In this document: positions 10,877-22,341 of the stretch, in pieces
Layout: every line of letters starts with the position of its first letter
Numbering within the stretch: position 1 is the stretch's first letter
Assembly (NCBI RefSeq): GCF_040712315.1
Contig: NC_134017.1
Location: forward strand, 18,320,001 to 18,384,000
DNA: 64,000 nucleotides
Direction: 5' to 3'
Source: Castanea sativa
Lineage: Eukaryota > Streptophyta > Magnoliopsida > Fagales > Fagaceae
Made by a program: the position numbers and the translations under genes
The notes under the pieces: generated by a model
Seen by the model: only the letters and a program-made list of their open reading frames with translations
Databases searched by the model: none
What the model was told of the DNA's origin: nothing

Positions 10877-12247
10877 AGTTTTTGTTTTTATTTTTATTTT
10901 TAATAAGAAATGGCCACAGACTTTATTCATTCAATATCAAACTGTACAATAGGAAAGAGAAATGAGAGGCATTCTTCTAACCAAACAATAACCTCCCCAT
11001 TTTCTTTTGTAGCACTAGCAAGAGTTAGAGCAGCATGATTACATCTTAAAGGAACAAAATCAAAGTACATACTAACAAATTGTTCACAAATAAGCTTAAT
11101 ATCCTCCAAAATCCAAAAAGCCACTTCTAAGTAACAAATCCGATCAGAGTTAAGGAAAACCACCAATTTTGAAAAATGCATTCAATGATGACATTGGAAA
11201 AGCAGGTATTTGGACAGAACACAAGAACCTTTCGCATAACAGAAGCTGCTGTCCAAAGAGAGTGAAGTTCCTTCCAGGTTCGCTCACGCGATGCCACCAT
11301 AACTTCTCCGTTGAATTCCGGATGAGGAAACCCACGGTCCCACACCAACAGAGGACAAGGACTCAGATTGAGATAAAGCAAGATTCAATTTGAATGACGA
11401 ATCTGAGGGAGGAGGAGACCATTTACAAACAGGTGCTTTCGGTACAATAGAGCTAATCTTATTGAACTAAATAAATTCCAGTGCATACACCGAAGCTCAA
11501 TACCACAAACCAGCAGAACAAGGAGATTTGCTTTCAAAAATGAGTTTGTTACGACAATTCCAAATCATCCAAAATGCCATACACAAGATTTCAAATTCAG
11601 GAGAATGTAACTTATGAATGGTAGCATCCATGATATCCACAAACTGAGTATGTAGAGGAAGTTTGAAAGAGTTCCAAAATGAGCTTGAAAAGAAACGGCT
11701 TGAGCAAAGGAACAGTCCCAAAGAAGATGACTGCATGATTCAGCTGCATCAGAACAGAGCACACAAGAGAAAGAGCTGGAGATATGTCTATCAACGAGCT
11801 TGGTGCAAAGAGGAAGACTATCAGTGCAAGCTCTCCAAATGAAACATTTGATCTTAGGGGGGATCAATGAAGACCAAATGCTGTTCCAAAAAGAATGCAA
11901 TCGACCAGAACTAGAAGTTGATGTCGTGTTTCTTGTGGAAACTTCCTCCAATTCTCTTTGGAGAAAATAGGCACTATGGACTGCAAATTCTAGCCTTATT
12001 TTTCGTCCAAATCAGAGAACCTGGGGGCAATCATATTAAAAAATAGAATCAATAAGAGTCACTTTCCATCTCGGCTGAAAGGAAGAGGCATCAATAAGAT
12101 CTGAAACTCAAGCTTCTAAAGGTAGAATCGTTTGGGGAGAAATAACTTTTTGATTAAAATCCATCGGAAGCCACTTATCTTGCCAAATATTCATCATTGC
12201 TCCATTCCCCACTCTCCACCGACTTCCCTGAATCAAAAGATCACGAC
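10877..12247 (-). mobile_element. 5'-truncated LINE (L1-type), minus strand
   Basis: Minus-strand frames, broken by stops and shifts, read the end of a plant L1 ORF2. The order is the region after the reverse transcriptase ([19 protein letters not shown]), a zf-RVT zinc-binding segment (PPKIKCFIWRACTDSLPL, then CVLC and ESCSHLLWDC), and an RNase H-like domain ending SFVPLRCN-type, here VPLRCNHAALTLA. An A-rich tail (plus-strand T-rich 10877-10906) ends it. Similar direct repeats, TTAATTGATAGATT (10863) and TTAATTGATTATT (12248), bracket it as target duplications. The endonuclease and catalytic RT domains are absent, so it was dead on arrival. Confidence 0.85.
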
Positions 12248-12260
12248 TTAATTGATTATT

Positions 12261-13156
12261 AAACCTTAGTTCAAGTTTTGACGGGGTTTAAATCAATACC
12301 TACGTAGCACTACGTATTTCTCATTCTAAAAATAGTTTTCATCAAGTCAGCATAAGTCAAGATAAATGTTTTCTTTCATCAAATCAATCCAAGAATTTTG
12401 AAATTTTAAATTAAGGTTTTTTTTTTTTGTTAAATAAATTAGAAATTGCACAATATTGAAACATAACAATAGTTTATCCATTAGAAATTATTCCCATAAA
12501 AAAACGATTAGAAATTATTAAACATATAAAGGAAATTTATTTTAGAAATTATTAAACATCTTAAATTAAGGGTTTTTTTTTTTTTTTTTTTTTTTGCAAA
12601 CAGATAGAAATTTGCCTTTGCTAAAGGGATTTGCTTATCAAAATTTGAGGGCATATACTTCCAATATTTTTAATGAGCTACACTGAGACACTAAAAATAA
12701 AGGATAAAGTTTAATTACAAACTTAATTGTAACCTAAGGTTACAACTCCCACTAAAATAATTAGCATAATTGCATAGGTTGAAAATCTAACCGTCGGTTG
12801 GATTATATGTTCTTAACACTTATGTCAAGTTTTGTCTAATCAAATGTAATTTTCTATTCGATTCATAAACTTATTTTTTATGCATAATTTTAAATTATAA
12901 AATTTAAAATATAAACATTTGATTGATGACATAGCTTGACAAAATTTAGTTTCAAAATTGTTTGAAGCCTAAGGCTACAACCTTACTCAATAAAATAAAC
13001 ATTACTCCATATTTTGAAAATCTGACTGTTGAATTGCATGTTCTTCATACTCTTAATACACATATCAAATTTTGTGTCAATTGGATATTATTTTTAATAT
13101 AATCTATAAGCTAATATTTTATGCATAATTTTAAACTAAAAAAACTTGCATTTAAA
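12261..13156. other. AT-rich intergenic sequence with repeated 'CCTAAGGCTACAAC' motif
   Basis: Contains long T runs (12417-12430, 12570-12595) and copies of a motif like CCTAAGGTTACAAC (12734) and GCCTAAGGCTACAACC (12967). The same motif recurs on the other strand at 22243 and 23507, and neighbouring sequence recurs at 37440-37740, so this is probably transposon interior. No gene is seen. Confidence 0.45.
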
Positions 13157-13157
13157 T

Positions 13158-15950
13158 AACTCGTAAATTGACGTTGCTACGCACGGATAATGTTGTAATG
13201 TTTTATGTAAATTTGCTTTTAGAAAATATTATATATATATATATATATTTATAGCATATTTATTATAAAACTTTGTTAGTAATGAGTTCATCATAAAAAG
13301 TAATAATTATAAATTGCACACATATATCTATTATAATTATTTTGTTCAATTAATGAGCAATAATTAAAAAAAAAAACTTTAGAGTAATATTGTATAATAA
13401 AAGTTGATAAAAATATATTAATTCATTCTATATTATTGATTTTTATTATGCGATGTAATAAAAAGCTTCATTGCGAAATTTTTTTTTTTTTTTTGGTTTC
13501 TTCAATGCCTTGTTATTGCAATATGGTGACGCTTGTTATCATCGTCAGTTTCTCCATCTTCAACGTTTGAAGTTTAGTCCATCCATATTTGTTCAATTTT
13601 TTAGCTTTCATCACTTTTTCTTTTTGTTGCATCATTTGTGTTAATCATTAATGAATTGGCACTGAGAGATTCTTGATTAGATCTTATAAAGTTTGGACTT
13701 TGTTGCTAAGATTTTTTATAGGTATTTGCATTTATATTAAATTTTAATGATGTGACAGTTTTTTGTAAATGTTTTTATGAAAATTTGCTTTTAGAAAATA
13801 TTATATATATATCTATATATATATATATATATATTTATAGCATATTTATTATAAAACTTTGTTAGTAATGAGTTCATCATAAAAAGTAATAATTATAAAT
13901 TGCACATATATATCTATTATAATTATTTTGTTCAAGTAATGAGCAATAATTAAAAAAAAAACTTTAAAGTAATATTGTATAATAAAAGTTGATAAAAATA
14001 TATTAATTCATTCTATATTATTGATTTTTATTATGCGAAGTAATAAAAAGCTTCATTGCGAATTTTTTTTTTTTTTTGCTTCTTCAATGCCTTGTTATTG
14101 CAGTATGGTGACACTTGTTATTATCATTAGTTTCTCCATCTTCAACATTTGAAGTTTAGTCCATCCATATTTGTTCAATTTTTTGAGCTTTCATCACTTT
14201 TTTTTTTTTTTTTGCATCATTTGTGTTAATCATTAATGAATTGGCACTGAGAGATTCTTGATTGGATCTTATAAAGTTTGGACTTTGTTGCTAAGATTTT
14301 TTATAGGTATTTGTACTTATATTAAATTTTAATGATGTGACAGTTTTTTGTAAATGTTTTTATTTTTTTTATTTTTGTTAATTTTGGAATAGTGCAGCAA
14401 AAAGAATTAATATATAACATATTGGATTGTGAATATATTTTTTTCTTTTATACCTTTTTGTCATTTGAAGGTGTATCAAAAATCTTAGCAACTATGTAAG
14501 TTTCAAAATCATCCTTTAGATTGGATTCATTCAAATGAAGTAGGAAAATCCATTTTTTTCCTTTTTTTTTTTTTTTCAAATCACGTGGGATTCCTTCTCC
14601 AATATCAATAGTTATACAATAATTTAAATAAGTTGTACCTCAGTTTATTTTTTAGCAAGATCTCTTATAGATTTATTTAGGATTTTCTCGGCATCTCGAT
14701 CAAATATCACAAAATTTGTTTTGTCAATTGCATCAAAAACTTCAATTTGAATCCTGTATCTGAAGTAGTTTGCAATTTTGTATGCGTATATATATGTAAT
14801 AGTTATAGTGAGATAAATACATCATAAATATTTGGAGAGTATGTAGTTAATGTGAGTACCTCTAACTTTGGGATAGAAAGATTTCTTTTTGACATTCCCT
14901 TCACAAAGTACGCACAAAATGTAATACCAACTCATTGTTGTATCAGTGTTACTTATTGTTGTAATACCCTAGCAATTCACATCTTACAATGAATTTGAAA
15001 TTAATATGTATTATTTTTAAATGTAAATAATATGATGTATTATTATTTTTTTACATAAATAGTGAGTATAATTTGAAATGATTAACAAACCTGTTTCGTA
15101 GGATCTCATTCAATTCATTTTATCTTTACTATTATCTTCATATTATTTAAAGATAAATCCTCCTATGAAAATTGTTTTGCATGTATTTTTTGGTATTTCT
15201 TGTATAGGATCATGTTTTTTACCAATCCTATCAATGAATTTTTCTAAAGAAAATATTAAGTTAATGGCATTTTGTGAGATATTATATGTTATTCATTAGA
15301 ATTTTTGTTATCATAAATTTTAGAAATATGCACTTGTCAATTATTTCAACAACCTCAGGAATCCCAAGATTTATATATATTTTTGTTGCACTAGTCGATA
15401 ATAGAGAATTTGTCTGCATAAATTGCATAGAACATTATTAATAAACAAGAGCATATTGAATTGAAAGATGGAGACATGATTTCATGAGAATGTGATTTCC
15501 TAGAAGTATCATCTATACAGGGGAGGAAGAAGAGAGTTTGTAAGAGGGTAAGAGTTTTTGCATTGATTTACATGTGGAAAAGGTCAAACTTTGGTCATAA
15601 TATGGAAGGTAATAACTGTTTTGATTTTTTCATAAGGTTTGGTTTACTTTTAAAAGGTAATCCATTTTGTAGTGAATAACTTTTGGTCTAATTGTCAAGA
15701 ACAACTCATGTTTGATATAATGGTAAAAAGAAGTTACTACGATCTATTGGATAACAGTAAAAAATACTTAATTAAAAAAGGGTAAAAAATGCCAAATTTA
15801 TATAATAGTAAAAATAAGTTACTATAACCTATTGGGTAATAGTTAAAAAAAACTTAATGAAAAGAGGTAAAAATGGCTAAATGCAACATTAGAGTGCCAC
15901 ATAGGAGAACCTCATGCACTCTTACATGAGGTTTCTGCTTTTATATATAT
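13158..15950 (-). mobile_element. Helitron-like element, minus orientation, degraded 3' end
   Basis: On the minus strand the 5' side (near 15950) reads TATATAAAAGCAGAAACCTC, matching the start of the element at 16056. The 3' side (13158-13195) reads a decayed hairpin CCGTGCGTAGCAACG followed by TTACGAG where a Helitron would have CTAG. It holds a 570-585 bp tandem duplication (13200-14365). No Rep/helicase coding is visible, so it is non-autonomous. The borders are approximate. Confidence 0.5.
13200..14365. repeat. Tandem duplication of about 575 bp, two copies
   Basis: Unit 1 (13200-13770) and unit 2 (13771-14365) share their full length. Each has a TA tract, the block TTTGTTAGTAATGAGTTCAT, a T run, GCCTTGTTATTGCA and the end CAGTTTTTTGTAAAT. 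Differences are scattered substitutions and changes in run length. A shorter inverted copy of the TAATGAGTTCAT block lies in the Helitron end at about 17740. Confidence 0.85.
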
Positions 15951-15951
15951 A

Positions 15952-15978
15952 CTAGTCGTATACCCGCGCAATGTGCGG
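15952..15978 (-). repeat. Helitron-type 3' terminus (hairpin plus CTAG), minus orientation
   Basis: Read on the minus strand, a 6-bp stem with AAT-type loop (plus-strand CCGCGCAATGTGCGG, 15964-15978) is followed after 8 bases by CTAG and then T. This is the classical Helitron end signature. It sits between two divergent Helitron-like 5' ends, so it belongs to a third, mostly lost copy. Confidence 0.55.
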
Positions 15979-15991
15979 AAAACTTAGACAT

Positions 15992-15993
<2 letters not shown>

Positions 15994-16058
<65 letters not shown>
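15994..16058. repeat. (AT)n microsatellite at the junction of Helitron ends
   Basis: About 32 AT units between the hairpin terminus at 15952-15978 and the 5' end of the plus-strand Helitron-like element. Confidence 0.95.
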
Positions 16059-16062
<4 letters not shown>

Positions 16063-17865
16063 CAGAGACCTCATTGTGTGAGGGTCTAAGCTTTTGCCAA
16101 GTGGAACCTCCTATGAAGTTTCTCTACAATCATCCAACTCTCCCATTAATTGACTGAGTTTACATCACAACTCTCTCTCTTCTTCATGTCTTTTAGTATT
16201 CCAAATGTTTCAGTTTTTTTTTTTATTTAATAAAAAGGGATACTAATAATTAATGAGATCGAGATAGATAATATTCTAGCATTTCTGTTGCCTAAATTAC
16301 ACAAATCCATATCTTTTATTTACTATAATCATTATTATTTTATTTTATTCTATGGGAATCCTTATTATTTTATGGTTATGAATTTACATACAAACATCTC
16401 ATAAACAAAGTCTCCCTCCCCTGTTAGTCTTTTTTTTTTTTGGTATGGCAAGTTTTTACGTTAGTTATTTAAAAAGTTTCTACCTTTATGATTGTGTAGA
16501 TGCATTAATCACAGCTTGCCTCCAAAATGACGTTTTGGTTTTTGCATTTTTGTTTTCACATTATGTACATTATCAATACTCTGCTATAATGATTAATGTA
16601 GGATTTTCTAAATCTTTGACTCCCCAACCACTCTCTCACGCTTTGCCTTCCCCTCTTAACTTTGACCATATGTCTCCATTCTCTTTCTTTCTCTCATAAA
16701 AATACTTTCTTTCTCTTCAAAAAAAAAACCTTTAATAGTTAAATTTCCTAAACTACTGCTACTCTCAAATTTTTCTTCCATACTCACAATTTTTTAAAAC
16801 ACCAAGCCAATGGAAGAAACCTATTGCTCTTGTGATTTTTTGTTGTAGCCAATGGCTATCCATCGCACATTAAGTGGCCTTGACATATATGAGTTCAAGC
16901 TATCTTTTGTTACTTTCAAAATTTCATTTCTTCACTTACAATCGGTAGGGTTAAGATCGTGAGATTCTTTGTTTTCTTATTTTCTTTTATAGGTTGTGTT
17001 ATTGTGTATATCGATTTCCAAAATATGCTTGAAGTCTAGAACTGATAAATCAATAATTGTTTATTTAGTGTAAAAGTCTCATTATCATTGTCCTTTCAAG
17101 ATTGTTTAATCTTCACATATGACTTTAGTAGATTGGTCTTTTCAAAATAAACAAAAGCTAAACATGTTGTAAATCACAAATTGGATTATAGGGATCAAGC
17201 AGTTATCATCTAGGGTGGAGGGTTTTTTTTTTTTTTTTTGATACAAAATAGAAATTTTACTTTAACCAAATCTAAGTGTATATGTGTGTGAAGCTCTCTC
17301 TTAGAGACTTGAACCCCGGCCCTTGCCTCCCATACCCCCACAAGCACTTATACTTGTGGAGTGACCATCACACCAAAGGTGTGCAGTGGTAGGGTGGAAG
17401 GGATTTAGTCAATGGCAATTGAATTTGCAGAGGAAAAACAACACGACTATTCAATCCGCATTCTTTAGACTCCAAAGCTTCTTTCTCGAGTAAGTCTCTT
17501 GATATTTCATTAAAGAAATACATATTGACTATTTTCCTACAATAAATTGAGTTTTGGGTTAATGTTTTTTTTTTTTTTTTGAGTTTTGGTTTAATGATGA
17601 TTGTATAATGATCTATATGTGGTTTGTGCTTTGTTTTCTATGAATTTCAATAATGTATGAATCGAGGATTTTAGCATTTTAGTGTATTAAGGTTTTTTTC
17701 ATCTTTATTTCATTATTTTGTTTAGTTTTTATTACTTTTTATAATGAACTCATTACTAACAAAGTTCTATGACAATTATGGTATAATATATGTACAACAT
17801 TCTCCAAACTTATCTTACATAAAACATTACAATATTATCCGTGCATCGCACGGGCAACTTACTAG
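16056..17865 (+). mobile_element. Helitron-like element, plus orientation
   Basis: The 3' end is canonical: a perfect 6-bp stem (CCGTGCATCGCACGG, 17839-17853), eight bases, CTAG (17862-17865) and then T. The 5' side begins TATATAAAAGCAGAGACCTC (about 16052-16071). There are no terminal inverted repeats and no target duplication, as expected for Helitrons. The interior contains no Rep/helicase frame and a nested minus-strand SINE (17221-17389). The exact 5' base is hidden by the TA tract. The open frame at 16445-16699 is not recognisable. Confidence 0.65.
17221..17389 (-). mobile_element. tRNA-derived SINE, copy B
   Basis: Reverse orientation: the plus strand shows a T run, then GACTTGAACCCCGGCCC (complement of box B) and GTGACCATCACACC (complement of box A). 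TAGGGTGGA occurs on both sides (17211-17219 and 17390-17398) as target duplication. It is nested in the Helitron-like element. Confidence 0.8.
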
Positions 17866-18580
17866 TTTGGTTTTAATTGATAAGTGAAAGAAGGAATAAG
17901 TACGTGAAGCTTATAATATTAGTCTTAAACTCAAAATTATATAATTACTTTTCTAATTAAGTATGATTGTATATAATGTAATATATATTTTGTAAGCTAA
18001 GTGGTCAATAATTTGTAACCTAAATTATTAAAAGTTTTTTATAAACTCCATTTATAAACAGTTTGCTTTTATAAAAAGCAAACTTATTCAAGACATAACT
18101 ATTTATAAATGTCCTTTTTTTAAACCTGAATTGTTCTAGGAAAGAGAAAAGACACCATGTTCAACGCAACATTTAGATGTGTACATTTGAATATGATTTA
18201 GTTTGCAATTGATCATACAATCTATGCTTTTGTAAAAGAATTATGTAAATATCAAGATCAATCTGGTTTAACACCAACATTTGTTTTTGTAATACCATGG
18301 AATGATGAAAAATCTCTTTATTATACTGAGGTACTACTTGGAATATCATCTTCATTTCTAAAAATTCACATAATTCATATACAACAGGGAAATGAAAACT
18401 CTTAGTGGGATTATTTGCCCTGAAAATTTGTAACTATATGCCAAATTCCCTTCTCATTGAGAAGTTAGAGGGAAAAAGTAAAAAGAAGCGACCTTATGAG
18501 TTATGAGCAAAAAAATTTATACTTTTTACTCATTGTTGATTGAACGTTAGTTACATAGGCATTGATTGATTATAAGAAAG
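17866..18580. other. Intergenic sequence, no recognised gene
   Basis: AT-rich. An open plus-strand frame without a start at about 18195-18400 (reading AIDHTIYAFVKELCKYQD) matches no family I know. Confidence 0.35.
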
Positions 18581-18707
18581 TCATTGTTCTTCCAAATCAA
18601 CGTTACTACTCTTGTTCTCCGAAGATTCTTGCAGTAGCTTTGGAACCACATATCTCTTCAAGGTCCATGGCTTTCACCCAAAGCACAACATATAAACCAA
18701 TGATCAT
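18581..18707 (-). pseudogene. C-terminal remnant of a WAT1-related (EamA-type) transporter
   Basis: The minus strand reads MIIGLYVVLWVKAMDLEEI, then GSKATARIFGEQ. After a one-base frameshift it reads SSNVDLEEQ and stops at 18581-18583. The last membrane helix 'GLYxVLWGK' followed by a charged tail is typical of the C-terminus of WAT1-related proteins; here the usual Gly is Val. The rest of the gene is absent and a poly-T tract precedes the fragment. It is either the last exon of a lost gene or a captured piece. The assignment rests on a short match. Confidence 0.45.
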
Positions 18708-19051
18708 AGAAAAAAAAAAAACCTAGCAACTTAGCAAAGCTGAAGCCAAACACATTTTTTTATTACATAAAAGGCAAATGGTTACATTGACTATGCATAG
18801 AGAGTTGAACATTGTTGAGAAGAGGGAACCTCTTTGTGATGCACCAAGCCTGGGAAAAAAAAAAGGTTTAACGGCAGAACCAATTCAGCTTTTGCAAGAA
18901 AAATTTTAAGTTATAAAAATGTGAACATTACAATAAGTCATTAGAAAACATCTAAGTAAGAAGTAAGGCCATGAAAAACTGATTACTCAATTCACATCAA
19001 AATTCCCGAGGAAAAAAAAATACACCAAAATTCAATAGTTAAATGCAGATA

Positions 19052-19890
19052 CTGTATGTATTTAGACTCCTTAAATACAACCAGATTAACCTAGTTATTT
19101 AGCCAAGTGATTAACTTAGGTAAATTATGCAAATCTAAGTTAACACAAATATATCATATCATGCAAAGCAGCAGAAATATAAAGAACATAATGATATGAT
19201 GACTTAGGAAAACCAAACCGGTAAAAAACATGGGGAGGATTTAACCTAGCTATCCTCAATGTAAAACTGAATCCACTATAAAAGAACTAAAATGTACACA
19301 ATAGCGACTTAGACCACTAACATCCTATTGCTACCTCGAGTAGGAAACTTACTACCACGACCACGTGACAGCTCCGAGTCCACAGACTACTTCCTTCTTG
19401 GATTCCTAGCAAGCACAAGCACTCCCGCTTGTATATCTTTAAGCTCTTAATGCAGCAACTGAATGATCATCAAGTTCTTGACATAGTCTTGATCCTTGAT
19501 AACCTTAAGTATGTGTAAAGGCAAACACCTCTAGATTTCATAAGAGATTCACACACACAGCATTAACAACTACTAAAAATGTGGCTAGGGTTTTCCCTTT
19601 TATACCTAGGGAAAAACATAAACCCTACACGTAAAACGGGTTTAGGCTGAGTTGGAAAATTCTGCAGAAAAAAAATCTGCACAACTTTCGATCAGTCGAG
19701 TCTAATTCTCGATCGATCGAGCCAACCAAAATTGCACAGTAAATTCTGCAGCAACTCGATTCCAACTTTACATAAAAGACACATACTTTGAGCAGTTTAA
19801 ACAAGACTTAAAACGTTTTGATCATGGTTTGCAAACATAACAAATTAGTGTTCTAATACATTTAAACCTAAAGATCTTAAAACCTAATAG
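19052..19890 (-). mobile_element. LTR-like sequence, minus orientation
   Basis: The order of blocks resembles the LTRs at 54955 and 456. There is a region of leader-type sequence with 'AAACCGGTAAAAAACATGGGG', a TTTTATACCTAGGG promoter-side block and a segment with CTCGATCGATCGAGC. The CTCGA motif is shared with the LTRs at 54955 and 59144. The ends are not resolved and no coding region is attached. Confidence 0.4.
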
Positions 19891-20588
19891 ATACCATTCT
19901 TTTGAGTCATACCTCGAGAGTAATGCATCAATGATTGGTTTGCTAGAGCTAAAGACCGTCTCTATTATCTTGGAAATACTTCTTGAGCTTCATTTATTAA
20001 TCTTATCCATTCTAATCAATTTAAATACTTTTAGAACATTTAAAAAGTTTATTTAGTTGAATATAAAGAGACACACAAAAGAAATATGCATTACATTGAC
20101 ATTTTACAAAATAGATCAACATGGTCTAGTTGTTTTCCTATTTTATTTATCTATGTTATTTTTATGATTTTTAATATTCCAAGAGTATGGGAATTGAACA
20201 ATAATATATTAAGCTACGAGCCTTGTCCAACAATAATAATTTATTTTTGAAAGACCCATTACATTGGTTCACTTTCCTTTGTTTAGCAACGAGCTATAAG
20301 AGATTTTTATAACATGCAAATCAAACATTTAATCTTCTGCATAATGAGAGAAAATGCAATTTGCACCAAACAAACTGAAGAAGATGGAGGGAAAAAACAA
20401 AAAAAGGAAAAACTCACCTCAAAGAGACTTTCCAACCTTGCTTGTACATTGACGACTTCTGTGGAGGTGGAAGGAGAATTGGAAATCTATATTTTTTTTT
20501 TTTGAGAAACTTGGAAATCTATATATAAATATAAAAAACCAAATGAATGGGTTTTAGTTCTAAAGGGGTGGGCATTGAAGGTTTTGAT

Positions 20589-21525
20589 TAGGGGTGTGCA
20601 AAAAACCGACGAACCGAAAAAACCGCTTCAAACTGACCGAACTGTTGTAAAAATTTCGATTCGGTTTGGTTTCGGTTTTACTATATAAAAAACCGAAATT
20701 TTCGGTTCGATTTTCGGTGGCAGATTTGAATGCACCAAACTGACCGAACCGAACCGAAATATATTATTATATTATAATTTTTTATTAAATATATATAAAA
20801 TAATATAAAATTTCTAGGTTATCTAGATTAACTAACTAAACTAATTAACTTAAAGAAGCCCACTGCCCATTAGGTAATCTAGATTAACTAACTAAACTTA
20901 AACTAATTAAATTAAACAGAAACTAATAAAATAAAAACCCTACCCTTACCCTACTTACCCCACTTTCACTTACACGTCATCTCCCTCATCTGAGTCTCCC
21001 TCACGCCTCCATCTCCCTCACGCCTCATTTCTCCATCTCCTTCATCTCCCTCACGCCTCCATCTCCCTCACGCCTCATTCCTCCATCACCCTCATCTCCC
21101 TCACGCCTCACGCCTCTGCTGCCGCCTCCACATGCCGGCCTCCCCACGCAGCTTGACCTTTTCATTCTCACGGTGACCTTCTCTAGCCTCTTTTTAATTT
21201 CTTGATAACCCTCTCTCTTTTTTGTATTTTGGGTTTTGTTTAATACTGAATCAATGCTATTTTTTGTGAATCTGATGTTGAGCTGTTATTTTCTTATTGA
21301 AAAAATGTGATGTTGAGTTGTTTTTTTCTTTTTATGACTGTGAATCTGTGAAGTTGACTACAACCGAACACCAACCGAAAAACCGACCGAAACCGAAACA
21401 AACCGAAATCAACGGTGTTTCAACTATTTCGGTCAGTTTCGATTGACAACTTTGGAAATCGAAAATTTCGATTTCGGTTGGCCAGTCAAAAAAAAACCGA
21501 CCGAAACCGAACCGAAACACCTCTA
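20589..21525. mobile_element. hAT-type non-autonomous element rich in ACCGAA repeats
   Basis: An 8-bp duplication GTTTTGAT (20581-20588 and 21526-21533) flanks ends TAGGGGTGTG and CACCTCTA. Both the size of the duplication and the TAGGGGTG-type terminus fit hAT. Subterminal regions are dense in ACCGAACCG / CGGTTTCGG motifs on both sides. The centre (20985-21130) has tandem CATCTCCCTCACGCCTC repeats. There is no transposase. Confidence 0.75.
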
Positions 21526-21732
21526 GTTTTGATAAGGAGACGAAGAATACAAACAAAGAGAGTTAAAGTAGGGCCAAAATGATAAATTGGATTTAATGGG
21601 AAAGTAAAAATAACGGAGAAATGTTAACCATTTTGTGTTTTAATGAGGCATATGAGGAATCTTTTGAGTTGGATGAATAATAATATATAATAGGATGGGA
21701 CACTTCAGTAGAATTAATAAGAAGTAGTAGTA

Positions 21733-21890
21733 CCACTGCACACTCTTGGTGCGGTGGTCACTTTACAAGTATAAGTACTTGTGGAGTGGGGGGCAAAGAC
21801 TGGGGTTCAAGTCTCTAAGAGGGAGTTTCACACACATATATTCTTAGATTAGGCTAAAGTATAAATTCTATCTTGTATAAAAAAAAAAAA
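21733..21890 (+). mobile_element. tRNA-derived SINE, copy C
   Basis: Box-A-like GGTGCGGTGGTCAC and box-B-like GGGTTCAAGTCTC are present, with a TCTTGTATAAAAAAAAAAA tail. The direct repeats GTAGTAGTA (21724-21732 and 21891-21899) are the target duplication. Confidence 0.8.
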
Positions 21891-21899
21891 GTAGTAGTA

Positions 21900-22341
21900 A
21901 ATGAGGAAGGAGGGTTTATTGGAAATATTAAAGAGTGAAGTCATAGATTTTTTAATGCATTAAATAATTGTAATTAATTAAAGCAAATTGGGGGGGGGGG
22001 GGAGGAAATGAAAAAGAAAGAGACAAAAGCTAAATACAAATTGCTCTAATAGAGTGCCATATGGTAGAACCTCATACTCTTCCGCATGAGGTCTTTGCTT
22101 TTATGAATGATTTATTGATGACATAATTATTGATCTTTAATTTTCTAGAAATTTTGCAAGCATGAAAGATATAAGAAGAACATGTAATCCAATAGTGAAT
22201 TTGTCAAAATTCATCTTCAATAAAAAGATATTGAATAAGGTTGTAGCCTTAGGCTATAACCAATTTTGTAGCTAAACATTGCCCATTGATTTTTCATGTT
22301 TTGGAAATTTTGTAAACATAGAGAATATAAGAAAAAAAAAA
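21900..22341. other. Old Helitron-like sequence flanking the Pack-MULE
   Basis: Contains a 13-base G run (21981-21993). A block at 22055-22105 on the minus strand matches the 5' side of the Helitron-like elements (AAAGCAAAGACCTCATG). A GTTGTAGCCTTAGGCTATAAC motif also recurs at 23507. No gene is seen. Confidence 0.4.

Noticed and set aside
18195..18400. Start-less plus-strand open frame of about 65 codons
   Set aside because: It looks protein-like (FVFVIPWNDEKSLYY) but no family, start or splice site could be supported.
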